Assembly (NCBI RefSeq): GCF_024494385.1
Contig: NZ_JAEVLT010000008.1
Coordinates: forward strand, 145,684-209,683
DNA: 64,000 nucleotides
Reading direction: 5' to 3'
Source: Bacillus sp. EB600
GTDB taxonomy: Bacteria > Bacillota > Bacilli > Bacillales > Cytobacillaceae
Under the pieces are notes generated by a model. The model searched no databases, had not been told where the DNA came from, and saw only the letters and a program-made list of their open reading frames with translations. The position numbers and the translations under genes were made by a program. Shown piece by piece: positions 53,918 to 61,879 of the stretch. How positions within the stretch are numbered: position 1 is the stretch's first letter; each line of letters starts with the position of its first letter.

Positions 53918-55627
53918 TTGAATGAAAGCAGTAAAAAAGTAGTTTCAAAGCTTATTCCGCTCATTACAGCGTTTATCTTAGTCATTGCCGGTATCCTTTG
54001 GGTCATTCAGGCAACCAATAATGAAGTAGCAATCCCTTTTTCTTCAATGGAAAAAACAATTCAAGCTCAAAATGGCAAAACGGTTACCCTGACTGAGGAA
54101 GCCAATGGCAGCCTTCATTTAGTAACGAAGGATGGGAAATTTGTTTCCCATATCCCGCCTAACAGCCAAATGATAAACAAGCTTGTTGAAAGGTACAACA
54201 TTGACTATACGTACTCAACTAGCAGCCCATATGGAAAATGGGTCATGGGCGGCGTCATTTTAATCGCAGCGGCAGCAGTATTTGCTCTCCAAAAAACAAA
54301 GGGTGGCTTTGGACTTTCGAATTCGATGAAAAACAGCGTTTCGAAGCCTCGTCCTCTTCCTTCTATTCGGTTAGACGACGTTGGGGGCCTTGGCGAGGAG
54401 ATGAAGGAAGAAATCCTGCAAACTCTTTCCATCCTAAAAGAACCGGAACTTTCGGTTAAGATGGGCATTAAACCTCCAAAAGGAATCCTATTATATGGTC
54501 CTCCAGGGACAGGTAAGACTTTACTTGCCCAAGCGATTGCCCGAGAGTTAAATGCTTCATTCTTTTCAACTAGCGGTTCTGCATTTAATGAATTATTTGT
54601 CGGCGTTGGTGCGAGCAGGGTTCGTTCCTTATTCCAAAGTGCAAGAAAAAGTTCCCCTGCTGTTATTTTTATCGATGAAGTTGATGCCCTTGCTGGAAGA
54701 AGAAAAGCACAAGGTGGAGAAGAAGCGGAAAAAACGTTAACAGAACTACTTGTCCAGCTCGATGGCGGGCACCCTAATGATGGAATTTTATTTGTTGCGG
54801 CAACAAATAGAAAAGATATGCTTGATGAAGCCTTCCTCCGTCCCGGAAGAATTGACTTTTCCTTCCAAGTTCCTCTTCCTGATATGAAGGGAAGAAGAGA
54901 AATTATTGAAATCCATTCAAAAGACAAGCTGCTCGCTGCTAATGTCCGCTCATCCCTAGATGAGTTAGCAGAAAGTACATCTGGATTTTCAGGGGCTGAC
55001 CTTCGATCACTTTTCGAAACAGCGAGCAGAAGTGCCGTTCGAAAAGGACAAGGTGAAATCAAAAAAAGCGATCTCGATTATGCCCTTGATCGGACCATAT
55101 TAGGAAGTACTTCCAGGGCACTTCAAGATGTTGATACAAAACGCCGGGTTGCCATTCACGAGGCAGGACACGCCATTGTTTCAGAAGTTACAAAACCGGG
55201 TTCTGTTCGCAAAGCAACGATTATACCGCGTGGTGAAGCACTAGGATATGTAGCTCCAATCCCGAAAGAACTGCATCTGTCGACGACAAGTGACTTGTTG
55301 GACCGAATTGCGATGATTTTAGCCGGGGGTGTAGCTGAAAGGTTATTTCTGGGTGAACATAGCATCGGAGTGAGCGGTGACGTCCAGCAGGCTAAATCTA
55401 TTATTGAAAAGATGGTCGATACCGGCATGCTTGAGAATGGCTTTACATTAACATTTAACAAACAAGATAAAGAGTTGAAAATGCAAGAGTTATTCCAAAA
55501 AGGACTTGAAAAAGCGGAAAGACTAATTAAAGTAAATCAATCACAGTATTTGCATTTAGTCGATGTTTTATTTGCAAAAGAAACACTCGAAGGCTCTGAA
55601 GTTCAGCAAATCGTAAATGGCCAATAA
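53918..55627 (+). CDS. FtsH-like membrane AAA+ metalloprotease, short paralogue
   Basis: A 569-aa protein with N-terminal TM helices (~12-30 and ~110-125), an AAA+ domain (GPPGTGKT, VIFIDEVDAL, RPGRID, pore FNELFVGVGASRVR) and an M41 peptidase domain with HEAGH (in RRVAIHEAGHAIVSE) and the third metal ligand in SGDVQQAKSI. Housekeeping FtsH is ~640 aa, so this is a shorter second copy, not YjoB, which lacks the peptidase. TTG start with AGGAG 10 nt upstream. Substrate unknown. Confidence 0.87.
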   Translation: MNESSKKVVSKLIPLITAFILVIAGILWVIQATNNEVAIPFSSMEKTIQAQNGKTVTLTEEANGSLHLVTKDGKFVSHIPPNSQMINKLVERYNIDYTYSTSSPYGKWVMGGVILIAAAAVFALQKTKGGFGLSNSMKNSVSKPRPLPSIRLDDVGGLGEEMKEEILQTLSILKEPELSVKMGIKPPKGILLYGPPGTGKTLLAQAIARELNASFFSTSGSAFNELFVGVGASRVRSLFQSARKSSPAVIFIDEVDALAGRRKAQGGEEAEKTLTELLVQLDGGHPNDGILFVAATNRKDMLDEAFLRPGRIDFSFQVPLPDMKGRREIIEIHSKDKLLAANVRSSLDELAESTSGFSGADLRSLFETASRSAVRKGQGEIKKSDLDYALDRTILGSTSRALQDVDTKRRVAIHEAGHAIVSEVTKPGSVRKATIIPRGEALGYVAPIPKELHLSTTSDLLDRIAMILAGGVAERLFLGEHSIGVSGDVQQAKSIIEKMVDTGMLENGFTLTFNKQDKELKMQELFQKGLEKAERLIKVNQSQYLHLVDVLFAKETLEGSEVQQIVNGQ

Positions 55628-55833
55628 TCAAATTGTATTAGGTAAGAAGCTGCCATTTTCTATTTCGTTTCACCGTTTGATATTGTTCCCGATTTTATTT
55701 TGGGTATAGGTTTGTTTGATGATGCTGCTGTGATTGGATTTGCAATTAAAAGGGTTTCAGTTGAAGTAGAGGAATTTAAAATGTGGAAACATCGGCACAA
55801 CGAAAATCCTCTTTGAAATTATTGTATTTTTTA

Positions 55834-55866
55834 AAGAAAGAGCGGGGCTGTGCCCCGCTCTTTCTT
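55834..55866 (-). terminator. Terminator of the YjcZ-type genes
   Basis: AGAAAGAGCGGGGC and GCCCCGCTCTTTCT form a perfect 14-bp stem around TGT. Confidence 0.88.
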
Positions 55867-55876
55867 CTAAGGCATA

Positions 55877-56032
55877 TTAATAAAAGCAAGCTGCACCTAC
55901 AATAATTAACAGGATGAATAATACGACGATTAAAGCGAAACCGCCACCACCGTAGCCTACTCCTCCGTAGCCATAACCTCCACAACCGCAGCCGCCAGCA
56001 CCATAGCCTCCAAAGCCACCATATCCAAACAT
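55877..56032 (-). CDS. YjcZ-family miniprotein, 51 aa
   Basis: A Gly/Tyr-rich head ([20 protein letters not shown]) is followed by one hydrophobic helix, [20 protein letters not shown]. This layout is that of the YjcZ family of sporulation miniproteins. AAGGAGG precedes the ATG at 56032. It is too short for usual gene finders. A second member lies 21 nt upstream. Confidence 0.88.
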   Translation of the reverse strand: MFGYGGFGGYGAGGCGCGGYGYGGVGYGGGGFALIVVLFILLIIVGAACFY

Positions 56033-56053
56033 TAGTTTTCCTCCTTAAATTTT

Positions 56054-56161
56054 TTAAACGAAGCCTCCACCGCACCAAGACGCTCCGATAATAATTAACA
56101 AGATAAATAAAACAACTAGAAGGGCAAATCCGCCGCCGTAACCAACTGCTGCACCCGACAT
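56054..56161 (-). CDS. YjcZ-family miniprotein, 35 aa
   Basis: A shorter relative: [20 protein letters not shown] then [15 protein letters not shown]. The ATG at 56161 follows GGGAGG; the longer open frame from 56236 is unsupported. With its neighbour it forms a tandem pair of tail-anchored-like miniproteins, probably made in the mother cell or forespore, which is inferred from the family. Confidence 0.85.
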   Translation of the reverse strand: MSGAAVGYGGGFALLVVLFILLIIIGASWCGGGFV

Positions 56162-56316
56162 ATCTATTACCTCCCTTTCGTAAATTCTATATATCCTATT
56201 CACTTCGGTACAAATGTGCAATAGACACCTATCCAAATTCCCGGTTTTTCAAAAAAAGACTAAGCCCATCGTTTCGGATCGGCTTTCTGAAAAGATAAGA
56301 AAACATTTGGCGTTGA

Positions 56317-56415
56317 GAATTGTCCAGCTCTAGTGCCAGCGGCTTCGCCCATCTCCCTACGATAGTCAGTGCTCCAGGCCATTCGCCGCTAAACGAGCGC
56401 TTGCTCTTTTCTTAG
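56317..56415 (-). repeat. Family A repeat, internally deleted copy
   Basis: On the plus strand it runs CCAGCTCTAGTGCCAGCGG, CGCCCATCTCCCTACGATAG, then TGCTCCAGGCCATTCGCCG and CTAAACGAGCGCTTGCTCTT, the two ends of the family with the middle missing. Confidence 0.75.
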
Positions 56416-56425
56416 TTAATCCCTG

Positions 56426-57610
56426 CTAATCTTTTAATAGGGTCTTTGTCCGAATTCCAGACCTTCTCAGGTTAACTTTTACATATACATATAGCTCAGC
56501 ATCTGTAAAGCTCTCATCCCAATGGCTTTTAATTTTTTTAAAGTTCCGGTAATCCTGCTGCATAGCTGCTTCTCCAAATCCAAAAATATCGACGTGATAT
56601 TTTTGTTGTGCTTTTTTAATGGTAGTTTCCACATTTTTCTTTATTCCCTTCTCGATCAGCTTTTCATACTTTTTAAAAGTTGCGACTTTTTTTAAATCAT
56701 CCTTGCACTGCGTACCATCCAAGTAGGATTCAGTCCGGATATTGAGATGGATTTCAGGACTTCCCAATACGATCCTTGCTTTTGTTCTTGCTTTTGAATT
56801 ATAAAATTGTACAGCAATATACCTGTTTTTTCCGCAAGCTACCGACATAGCGGTGCGTTTTAGATTATCTTCAATCCATAAATAATTTCGTGAATCAGTC
56901 AAGGATAAAAAACCTAGTAACTTCCCTTTTTTAAACACAGCTAATGAATCAAGGACAACAAGTGCATCAGGAGTCAATTTTTTCATATTATCAACACTTA
57001 TACCCTTTTTGGGGTTTCCTTGGAGAGCTACAGCAGCCATTACCGGCTGTCTGCCAGCTGACCTCCATGCTGAAATCACTTCATTTAATCGGACATCCGG
57101 ATCACCGCCCCAATTCTTAACCATCGTTTCTAGCTGCGAATGCAGCTTAAGGGATGTGGATTTTTGAAACGGATAGGTGACCCTTAAAATATCCTCCGCC
57201 TTCCCATTTCGCGCGATGAGAATATTAAAGTCATCCCGTATTTCGCGGTTTCTTTCCAGGTAATCAAGAAATTGCAGCATGCCTTCCCTGGCAAGTTCTT
57301 TACTAATAATAAGCGTCCTCATATGGGAATAAACAAGATTTCTGGATCCCTTAATAGACATTTTTTGGGTTAACTCTGATACGGTATTCCCTTCTAAACT
57401 TAAAACTAAGGACGGAGCATAACCGCTCGATGTTTTCGCATTTAGCTCCTGGGCATTAATTCCTTCAACTGATAAACGGTACTTGCCATTTTTTCCTTTA
57501 TCTATCGCCATCCCTGTAATAACAGTTATGGTTGACAGCCCACGTTGATCCCAGCAGCCTCCAAGCAGAAAGGTACACAAAACAAAGACGGCAAATGTCA
57601 TCCATGTCAT
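56426..57610 (-). CDS. Ger(x)C family spore germination lipoprotein
   Basis: A 394-aa C-subunit of a GerA-type nutrient germinant receptor. Signal peptide with lipobox LLGGC (Cys ~19), then CWDQRGLSTITVITGMAIDK and domains typical of GerAC. AGGAGG precedes the ATG. Its partner subunits upstream are reduced to fragments, so it may be an orphan. It could still combine with subunits encoded elsewhere. Confidence 0.87.
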   Translation of the reverse strand: MTWMTFAVFVLCTFLLGGCWDQRGLSTITVITGMAIDKGKNGKYRLSVEGINAQELNAKTSSGYAPSLVLSLEGNTVSELTQKMSIKGSRNLVYSHMRTLIISKELAREGMLQFLDYLERNREIRDDFNILIARNGKAEDILRVTYPFQKSTSLKLHSQLETMVKNWGGDPDVRLNEVISAWRSAGRQPVMAAVALQGNPKKGISVDNMKKLTPDALVVLDSLAVFKKGKLLGFLSLTDSRNYLWIEDNLKRTAMSVACGKNRYIAVQFYNSKARTKARIVLGSPEIHLNIRTESYLDGTQCKDDLKKVATFKKYEKLIEKGIKKNVETTIKKAQQKYHVDIFGFGEAAMQQDYRNFKKIKSHWDESFTDAELYVYVKVNLRRSGIRTKTLLKD

Positions 57611-57645
57611 GCGTTATTTCCTCCTGTTGTCTGTGGTGGTGATGG

Positions 57646-57741
57646 TTAATTATCATCATATACCTTTGTCTCCTCCGCTGTTCGTAAATAACCCGGTCTT
57701 TTCTTCATCGCCCAAAAAGGAAACCGAAAAAACACATCCTC
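57646..57741 (-). pseudogene. C-terminal tail of a GerA-type A subunit
   Basis: One frame reads VFFRFPFWAMKKRPGYLRTA then EETKVYDDN and a stop. This is the typical end of GerAA-type proteins (..PWW-M..RP.YLR). Nothing else of the A subunit is present. It is joined out of frame to the gerAB-like fragment. Confidence 0.7.
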
Positions 57742-57748
57742 TTGTTCC

Positions 57749-57922
57749 TTGAAGTTTATGATAGAACCAAATTAACCCTGCCCCTAAAAAGGAAGCAACT
57801 CCAATCGCAATCCAAGCATCATTTTTTGCCTCTGTTCCAATCCCCAGGACAATTGTACTTCCCAGTAAAAAATTAATGCTCAATGTCAACAGCTGACTTA
57901 GTGAAATATTCTCCTTAAGCAT
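57749..57922 (-). pseudogene. N-terminal fragment of a GerB-type germination permease
   Basis: About 58 residues: MLKENISLSQLLTLSINFLL, GSTIVLGIGTEAKNDAWIAI, then LIWFYHKLQ. This is the first helix pair of endospore germination permeases (~365 aa in full). The ATG follows GAGGAG. Beyond FYHKLQ the homology stops and the frame enters the A-subunit tail in the wrong phase. Confidence 0.78.
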
Positions 57923-57929
57923 ATTTTAC

Positions 57930-58192
57930 TTAATTCTCCTCAGGCTTGTTTTTGTTTAATTTAAGACGTATGTCAATAATGATACTCCCCATTAATCCGA
58001 TCAAAGTACCTGTCCAAACGATATTCCTTCCAACAGATACTTCTGAAAAAAAAGATTTTTCAGGGCAGTGAAGAATGAATATTCAAGTACATACGTATCA
58101 AAAAATGCTGTTATAAAAGACATCATGAGCAAGATTAAAAAAAAGGCAAGTGTAACCATTCTAAGTTCAACTCCATAAAATTCCAAGTACAT
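57930..58192 (-). pseudogene. Small two-helix protein with a poly-T frameshift, possible germinant receptor D subunit
   Basis: From ATG 58192 it reads MYLEFYGVELRMVTLAFFLI ... FFTALKNL. At the run of eight A/T (58046-58053) one frame stops. Shifting by one gives SEVSVGRNIVWTGTLIGLMG and ends LNKNKPEEN at 57930, the natural-looking C-terminus. The result is ~88 aa with two TM helices. Size, topology and place at the head of a ger locus suit a D subunit of GerA-type receptors; this is an inference. Confidence 0.6.
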
Positions 58193-58233
58193 TCAACTAT
58201 TAACGTGCTAAATATAACCCACTTTTATCCATA

Positions 58234-58273
58234 AAAAAAAGAAAACCTGACAATTAACCATTGTCGGATTTTC
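58234..58273 (-). terminator. Terminator of the histidine-kinase-like gene
   Basis: GAAAAcCTGACAA and TTGTCgGaTTTTC with one mismatch; leftward tail of eight T. Confidence 0.75.
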
Positions 58274-58274
58274 T

Positions 58275-59549
58275 TCATACTGCCCACTTGGGAAAATACA
58301 AGTTAAACTTCGTACCCTCATTTGGTGTCGATTCAACCTCTACTCTTCCCCCCATTGATTTAGTAATTTTATACGTTGATACTAACCCCAATCCCGTACC
58401 ATTTTCTTTAGTGGTCGGGAGTGGCTTGCCAAGCTGGGTTAGAACATTGGAGGGGATCCCAACACCGTTATCCTCAATCACAATATAAACCTCACTCATC
58501 ATCTCATGGAGACAAATGTTCACTCGGCCCTTCGGTTTACACGCCTCAACCGCATTTTTAATAAGGTTAATTAAGGCAAATCGAATCATTGTTCGGTCAC
58601 CTCTAAGCGAGACATCCTCTTCTGCAGTAGAAGTATAACCCAGTTCCACCTGATGCACGCCTGCATAAAGCTTCATAATATCAACAATATTTTCTAATTC
58701 GTTAACAAAACTCCAAACACTTTGTTTTCCTGAGTTTTCATCCAAAATGGCGAGATATTGATCGAGATTCTGTTCAGCCTTGGTTAAATCTGATTCAATT
58801 TTTCTTAAGGAATATGCTTGATGAGAAGTCAGTTGTTCCTTTTGAACATTGCTGATCATTTCCTTCGCACTACTTAATGGTAAAGCCAATTGCTGCGAAA
58901 TATAGACAAGCAAATGGTTTATGGTATGGGCTTTCTCAAACTGAATTACTTTTTGAGAAACATCCTCTATATCCTTTAAGATATTTTGAAGATACATGAT
59001 CATCCAAAATGTCATATAGTTTAGGATTGAAAACCAAACCCAAAGGTATATTTCTTGTTTTGTAAATGAATAGTCATCTAAGAATTGTGTTCCTAATGCA
59101 AAAAATATCAGGGAAAAAGTTAATAGAACGTATGGGTAAAGTTTCCTCCAGTTTTGACTCCATTTACCAGAGTGAGGCAAAATAAAGTGAAAGGAGACAA
59201 GATAAAAGGATGTCATCCATAAGCCGCCTAAGTAAAAGCCGGTACCGCCAGCCATGAATCGATAAGCAATTAATAAAATGGAGAGGCAGAAACCCACACG
59301 ATATCCTCCATATATAAACGCTATAAGTAAGGGAATGAAGCGAAAATCTAGGATGTAATCCTCGTTAATTGAAACCGGGAAGGTAATGCAAATTAGAATA
59401 GAAATACCACATAATAGAGTTAATCCTATTTTTTGATAGCTTTTCTTCATGAACTTTTTTTGAAAAAAGGCCTGATATATTACCATTGGAAATAAAATAC
59501 AAAATATTTGCAATAGCCATAAACCTATATATGGGGGAATCATTAGCAA
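58275..59549 (-). CDS. Membrane histidine-kinase-like protein lacking the usual His
   Basis: Residues ~1-190 form 5-6 helices of the LytS-like 5TM receptor type. A dimerisation helix follows. The ATPase domain is intact: NLIKNAVEA (N box), DNGVGIP (G1), GTGLGLVSTYKITKSMGG (G2). At the phospho-acceptor, families such as KinB read ISHEVRNPL; here it is ISQQLALPL (217-225), so H and E are both Gln. No response regulator lies beside it. It may be a pseudokinase or a histidine phosphatase-like regulator. GGAGG precedes the ATG region. Confidence 0.85.
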   Translation of the reverse strand: MLMIPPYIGLWLLQIFCILFPMVIYQAFFQKKFMKKSYQKIGLTLLCGISILICITFPVSINEDYILDFRFIPLLIAFIYGGYRVGFCLSILLIAYRFMAGGTGFYLGGLWMTSFYLVSFHFILPHSGKWSQNWRKLYPYVLLTFSLIFFALGTQFLDDYSFTKQEIYLWVWFSILNYMTFWMIMYLQNILKDIEDVSQKVIQFEKAHTINHLLVYISQQLALPLSSAKEMISNVQKEQLTSHQAYSLRKIESDLTKAEQNLDQYLAILDENSGKQSVWSFVNELENIVDIMKLYAGVHQVELGYTSTAEEDVSLRGDRTMIRFALINLIKNAVEACKPKGRVNICLHEMMSEVYIVIEDNGVGIPSNVLTQLGKPLPTTKENGTGLGLVSTYKITKSMGGRVEVESTPNEGTKFNLYFPKWAV

Positions 59550-59851
59550 TGGAAATCCTCCTTTCTCTTAATCTTAAGTTTACATGTATGAAATGAAGCC
59601 TCCTATTAGAAATGTCACATTTTCGTCAAATTTTACAAAAAAATTTAATTCAATAATTTAATACCATCACTAGCTCAATCATCCTCTGTTTGTTTGATGA
59701 AACGAGCAAACGTTAATTTCCCTTGTCATCTTTGTTCTCCTGATGTATGCTATTGTTCGTCAAAGTAAAAGTACAATAACTAGTGTGATGGTTTTACACC
59801 AATCTATAAACATCGTGAAAAAATTTATATTATTTAGGGAGATAGTAAAAA
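59550..59851. other. Divergent intergenic region
   Basis: AT-rich; must hold promoters for the kinase-like gene and the GtrA gene. A TACAAT word near 59771 lacks a matching -35. No small gene seen. Confidence 0.35.
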
Positions 59852-60268
59852 ATGAACCACTCCTTTATTCGCTTTCTATTAGTGGGGGTCATTAATACAA
59901 TTGTGGGATTATCCGCCATGTACCTATTTCTTCATGGGTTTTCCTTGTCCTATTGGGCTTCAACCTTCATTGGAAATATTATTGGTGCTTGTGTCAGCTA
60001 TTTCCTTAATAGAACCTTTACATTTAAAAGCAGTGCTGCTGTTGGTAAAAGTATGTTGCGGTTTTCAATTGTAATTTTAGCCTGCTATTTTATTTCCTAT
60101 TATCTAGGAGAAAAAATCGCACTGTATCTCTTTTCCCAGCTTTCATTCCTAAGGGAAAAATATGCTCAAGATGCAGCTGTATTATTTGGGACAGGGATTT
60201 ACACTATTTCCAACTATTTAGGACAACGTCTTTTTGTTTTTCAAAAAATTGAAACGGAAAATACTTAA
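59852..60268 (+). CDS. GtrA family membrane protein
   Basis: A 138-aa four-helix protein. FIRFLLVGVINTIVGLSAMY, SYFLNRTFTF and SNYLGQRLFVF are hallmarks of GtrA, which moves undecaprenyl-linked sugars or supports wall polymer glycosylation. GGGAG precedes the ATG. No glycosyltransferase is beside it, so the substrate is unknown. Confidence 0.88.
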   Translation: MNHSFIRFLLVGVINTIVGLSAMYLFLHGFSLSYWASTFIGNIIGACVSYFLNRTFTFKSSAAVGKSMLRFSIVILACYFISYYLGEKIALYLFSQLSFLREKYAQDAAVLFGTGIYTISNYLGQRLFVFQKIETENT

Positions 60269-60274
60269 AAAAAC

Positions 60275-60311
60275 AAAGGAGACCATCGATTTAATTCGAT
60301 GATCTCCTTTT
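60275..60311. terminator. Bidirectional terminator between gtrA-type gene and cwlO
   Basis: AAAGGAGAcCATCGA and TCGATgaTCTCCTTTT, loop TTTAAT. Confidence 0.8.
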
Positions 60312-60330
60312 CTATTATTTTATTATATTT

Positions 60331-61521
60331 TTATAAGTTTACTCGAACTACTACACCAGCGAAATGTTGTGCCCAATAACCGCCTGACATATTGGCAACC
60401 GCTACTCCTGTTGAGCTTTGCGATCCGATGAAGTTTCCACCGCCAAGATAGATTCCGACATGTCCATTTGTTTTATACGTATTAAAGAATACAAGGTCTC
60501 CAGGTTGTAACTGACTTGCAGATATTCGACTGCCTGCACCTAATAGCGAATCGGTACTAGACCCAACGCTTTTGCCCGCTTGTGCAAATGCCCAATGAAC
60601 GAAACCGGAACAATCGAAGTAGCCATTAGCAACATCGGATGCTGTTCTGCCGCCGCCAAACACATAGACAGAGTTTCCAATATATTTATAACCTGCTCGA
60701 ATCACAGTACTTATATTACCACTTGGCTGTGGAACAGAAGGTCCGCTAGATAGTGCACTTACGACGGACGAACCCGTTCCTGTGCTTGATTGTTTCCCAC
60801 TAGTAATCTGTTTTGCTTGACTTGCTCCTGCTTCGATAGCCGCAGATGATGATTGCAGTGCTTGCGCATTTAAGCTTGCTAGCAGATTACTGCCATCCTC
60901 AGCTGTTTGTTGAAACTGAGCTTTCATTTCTTCATTATGCGCTTTTTGTTCTGCAAGCCCCGCTTGCATTCCTTCTAAATCAGCTTTCATCGATGTTAAA
61001 TCGTTTAGTATTTTCTGTACAGAATTTTGTTTTTCTTCTAAGGCTTGTTTATCTTCTTCCTGTTGGCTTATAAGGTCATTATCAGCCTGCACTATTGATG
61101 TCACAGCACTAACCCGGTCAACTAAATCACTAAAGCTTGACGCACCAAAAACGACATCAAGATAATTTACACTTGATCCGGACTCTTGAAAAGAAACAGC
61201 CCGTTGTTTTAAGACATCATTTCGTTTATTAATTTTATCTTGAAGGACCGCGATTTGATCTTGAAGCTGGCTAACCTCGGTGTTTTTCTCCGTAATTTTA
61301 GTCTCTGTATCTAGTATTCTTTTATTATTTTCATTAATGGCTTCGGTAGCACGATTAATTTGTTCTGTTACTTTTGCTAGATTATCTTTTGCTGTTGCTA
61401 TAGTTGAATTCGCTTTCGAAATTTGTTGTTGGATGGATTCTGCTTTTACAGTTGGAATAGCAATAACGTTACCTAACCCAAGCATGATGGTTGTACTTAA
61501 CACAGCTAGTGTCTTTTTCAA
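60331..61521 (-). CDS. cwlO: Peptidoglycan DL-endopeptidase CwlO
   Basis: The start is TTG at 61521 with AGGGGA upstream (397 aa). A signal peptide ends near VKAES. A long coiled coil (~30-230, IQQQISKANSTIATAKDNLA ...) contains the PcsB/CwlO block GSSVNYLDVVFGASSFSDLV. A Ser/Gly linker follows, then a C-terminal NlpC/P60 domain: Cys in FDCSGFVHW, His in TNGHVGIYLGGG. The layout is that of B. subtilis CwlO, which opens cross-links during elongation under FtsEX control. A perfect WalR box lies upstream. Confidence 0.9.
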   Translation of the reverse strand: MKKTLAVLSTTIMLGLGNVIAIPTVKAESIQQQISKANSTIATAKDNLAKVTEQINRATEAINENNKRILDTETKITEKNTEVSQLQDQIAVLQDKINKRNDVLKQRAVSFQESGSSVNYLDVVFGASSFSDLVDRVSAVTSIVQADNDLISQQEEDKQALEEKQNSVQKILNDLTSMKADLEGMQAGLAEQKAHNEEMKAQFQQTAEDGSNLLASLNAQALQSSSAAIEAGASQAKQITSGKQSSTGTGSSVVSALSSGPSVPQPSGNISTVIRAGYKYIGNSVYVFGGGRTASDVANGYFDCSGFVHWAFAQAGKSVGSSTDSLLGAGSRISASQLQPGDLVFFNTYKTNGHVGIYLGGGNFIGSQSSTGVAVANMSGGYWAQHFAGVVVRVNL

Positions 61522-61662
61522 AAAATTCCCCTGCCTTCTCGGTGCCAAACTACTAAGTCTTTACGAGACCTTCTTCGACGCAATTTGACATGTTTTTATG
61601 TATCTCAGCCGTCATTAGCCACACTTCTATAAGTATTACGACAATGTTCCTTTGTTTTCTGA

Positions 61663-61668
61663 AGTATA
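61663..61668 (-). promoter_or_regulatory. Possible -10 of cwlO
   Basis: TATACT read leftward, ~35 nt downstream of the WalR box. The -35 region is poor, as in activator-dependent promoters. Confidence 0.45.
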
Positions 61669-61700
61669 ACATCACTATTTGTCAAACAAGTAATAGGAAT

Positions 61701-61717
61701 ATTACATTTACATTACA
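61701..61717 (-). promoter_or_regulatory. WalR box upstream of cwlO
   Basis: Read leftward: TGTAAT-GTAAA-TGTAAT, an exact match to the WalR direct repeat TGTWAH-N5-TGTWAH. Confidence 0.85.
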
Positions 61718-61823
61718 AGCGTCAAATTTCGACTTATTTTAACAAATTGTCCACATTTTCTGTTCTATTAGATAATTTAAACGATCGTAGAGGTTCAACA
61801 ATTTTTGAAAGTGAATGGAAAAT

Positions 61824-61856
61824 AAAAAGACTAAACCAAAATGATTTAGTCTTTTT
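61824..61856 (-). terminator. Terminator of kdgK
   Basis: AAAAAGACTAAA and TTTAGTCTTTTT form a perfect 12-bp stem, 9-nt loop. Confidence 0.85.
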
Positions 61857-61879
61857 CCTATTTCAATGTATAAACCTGT

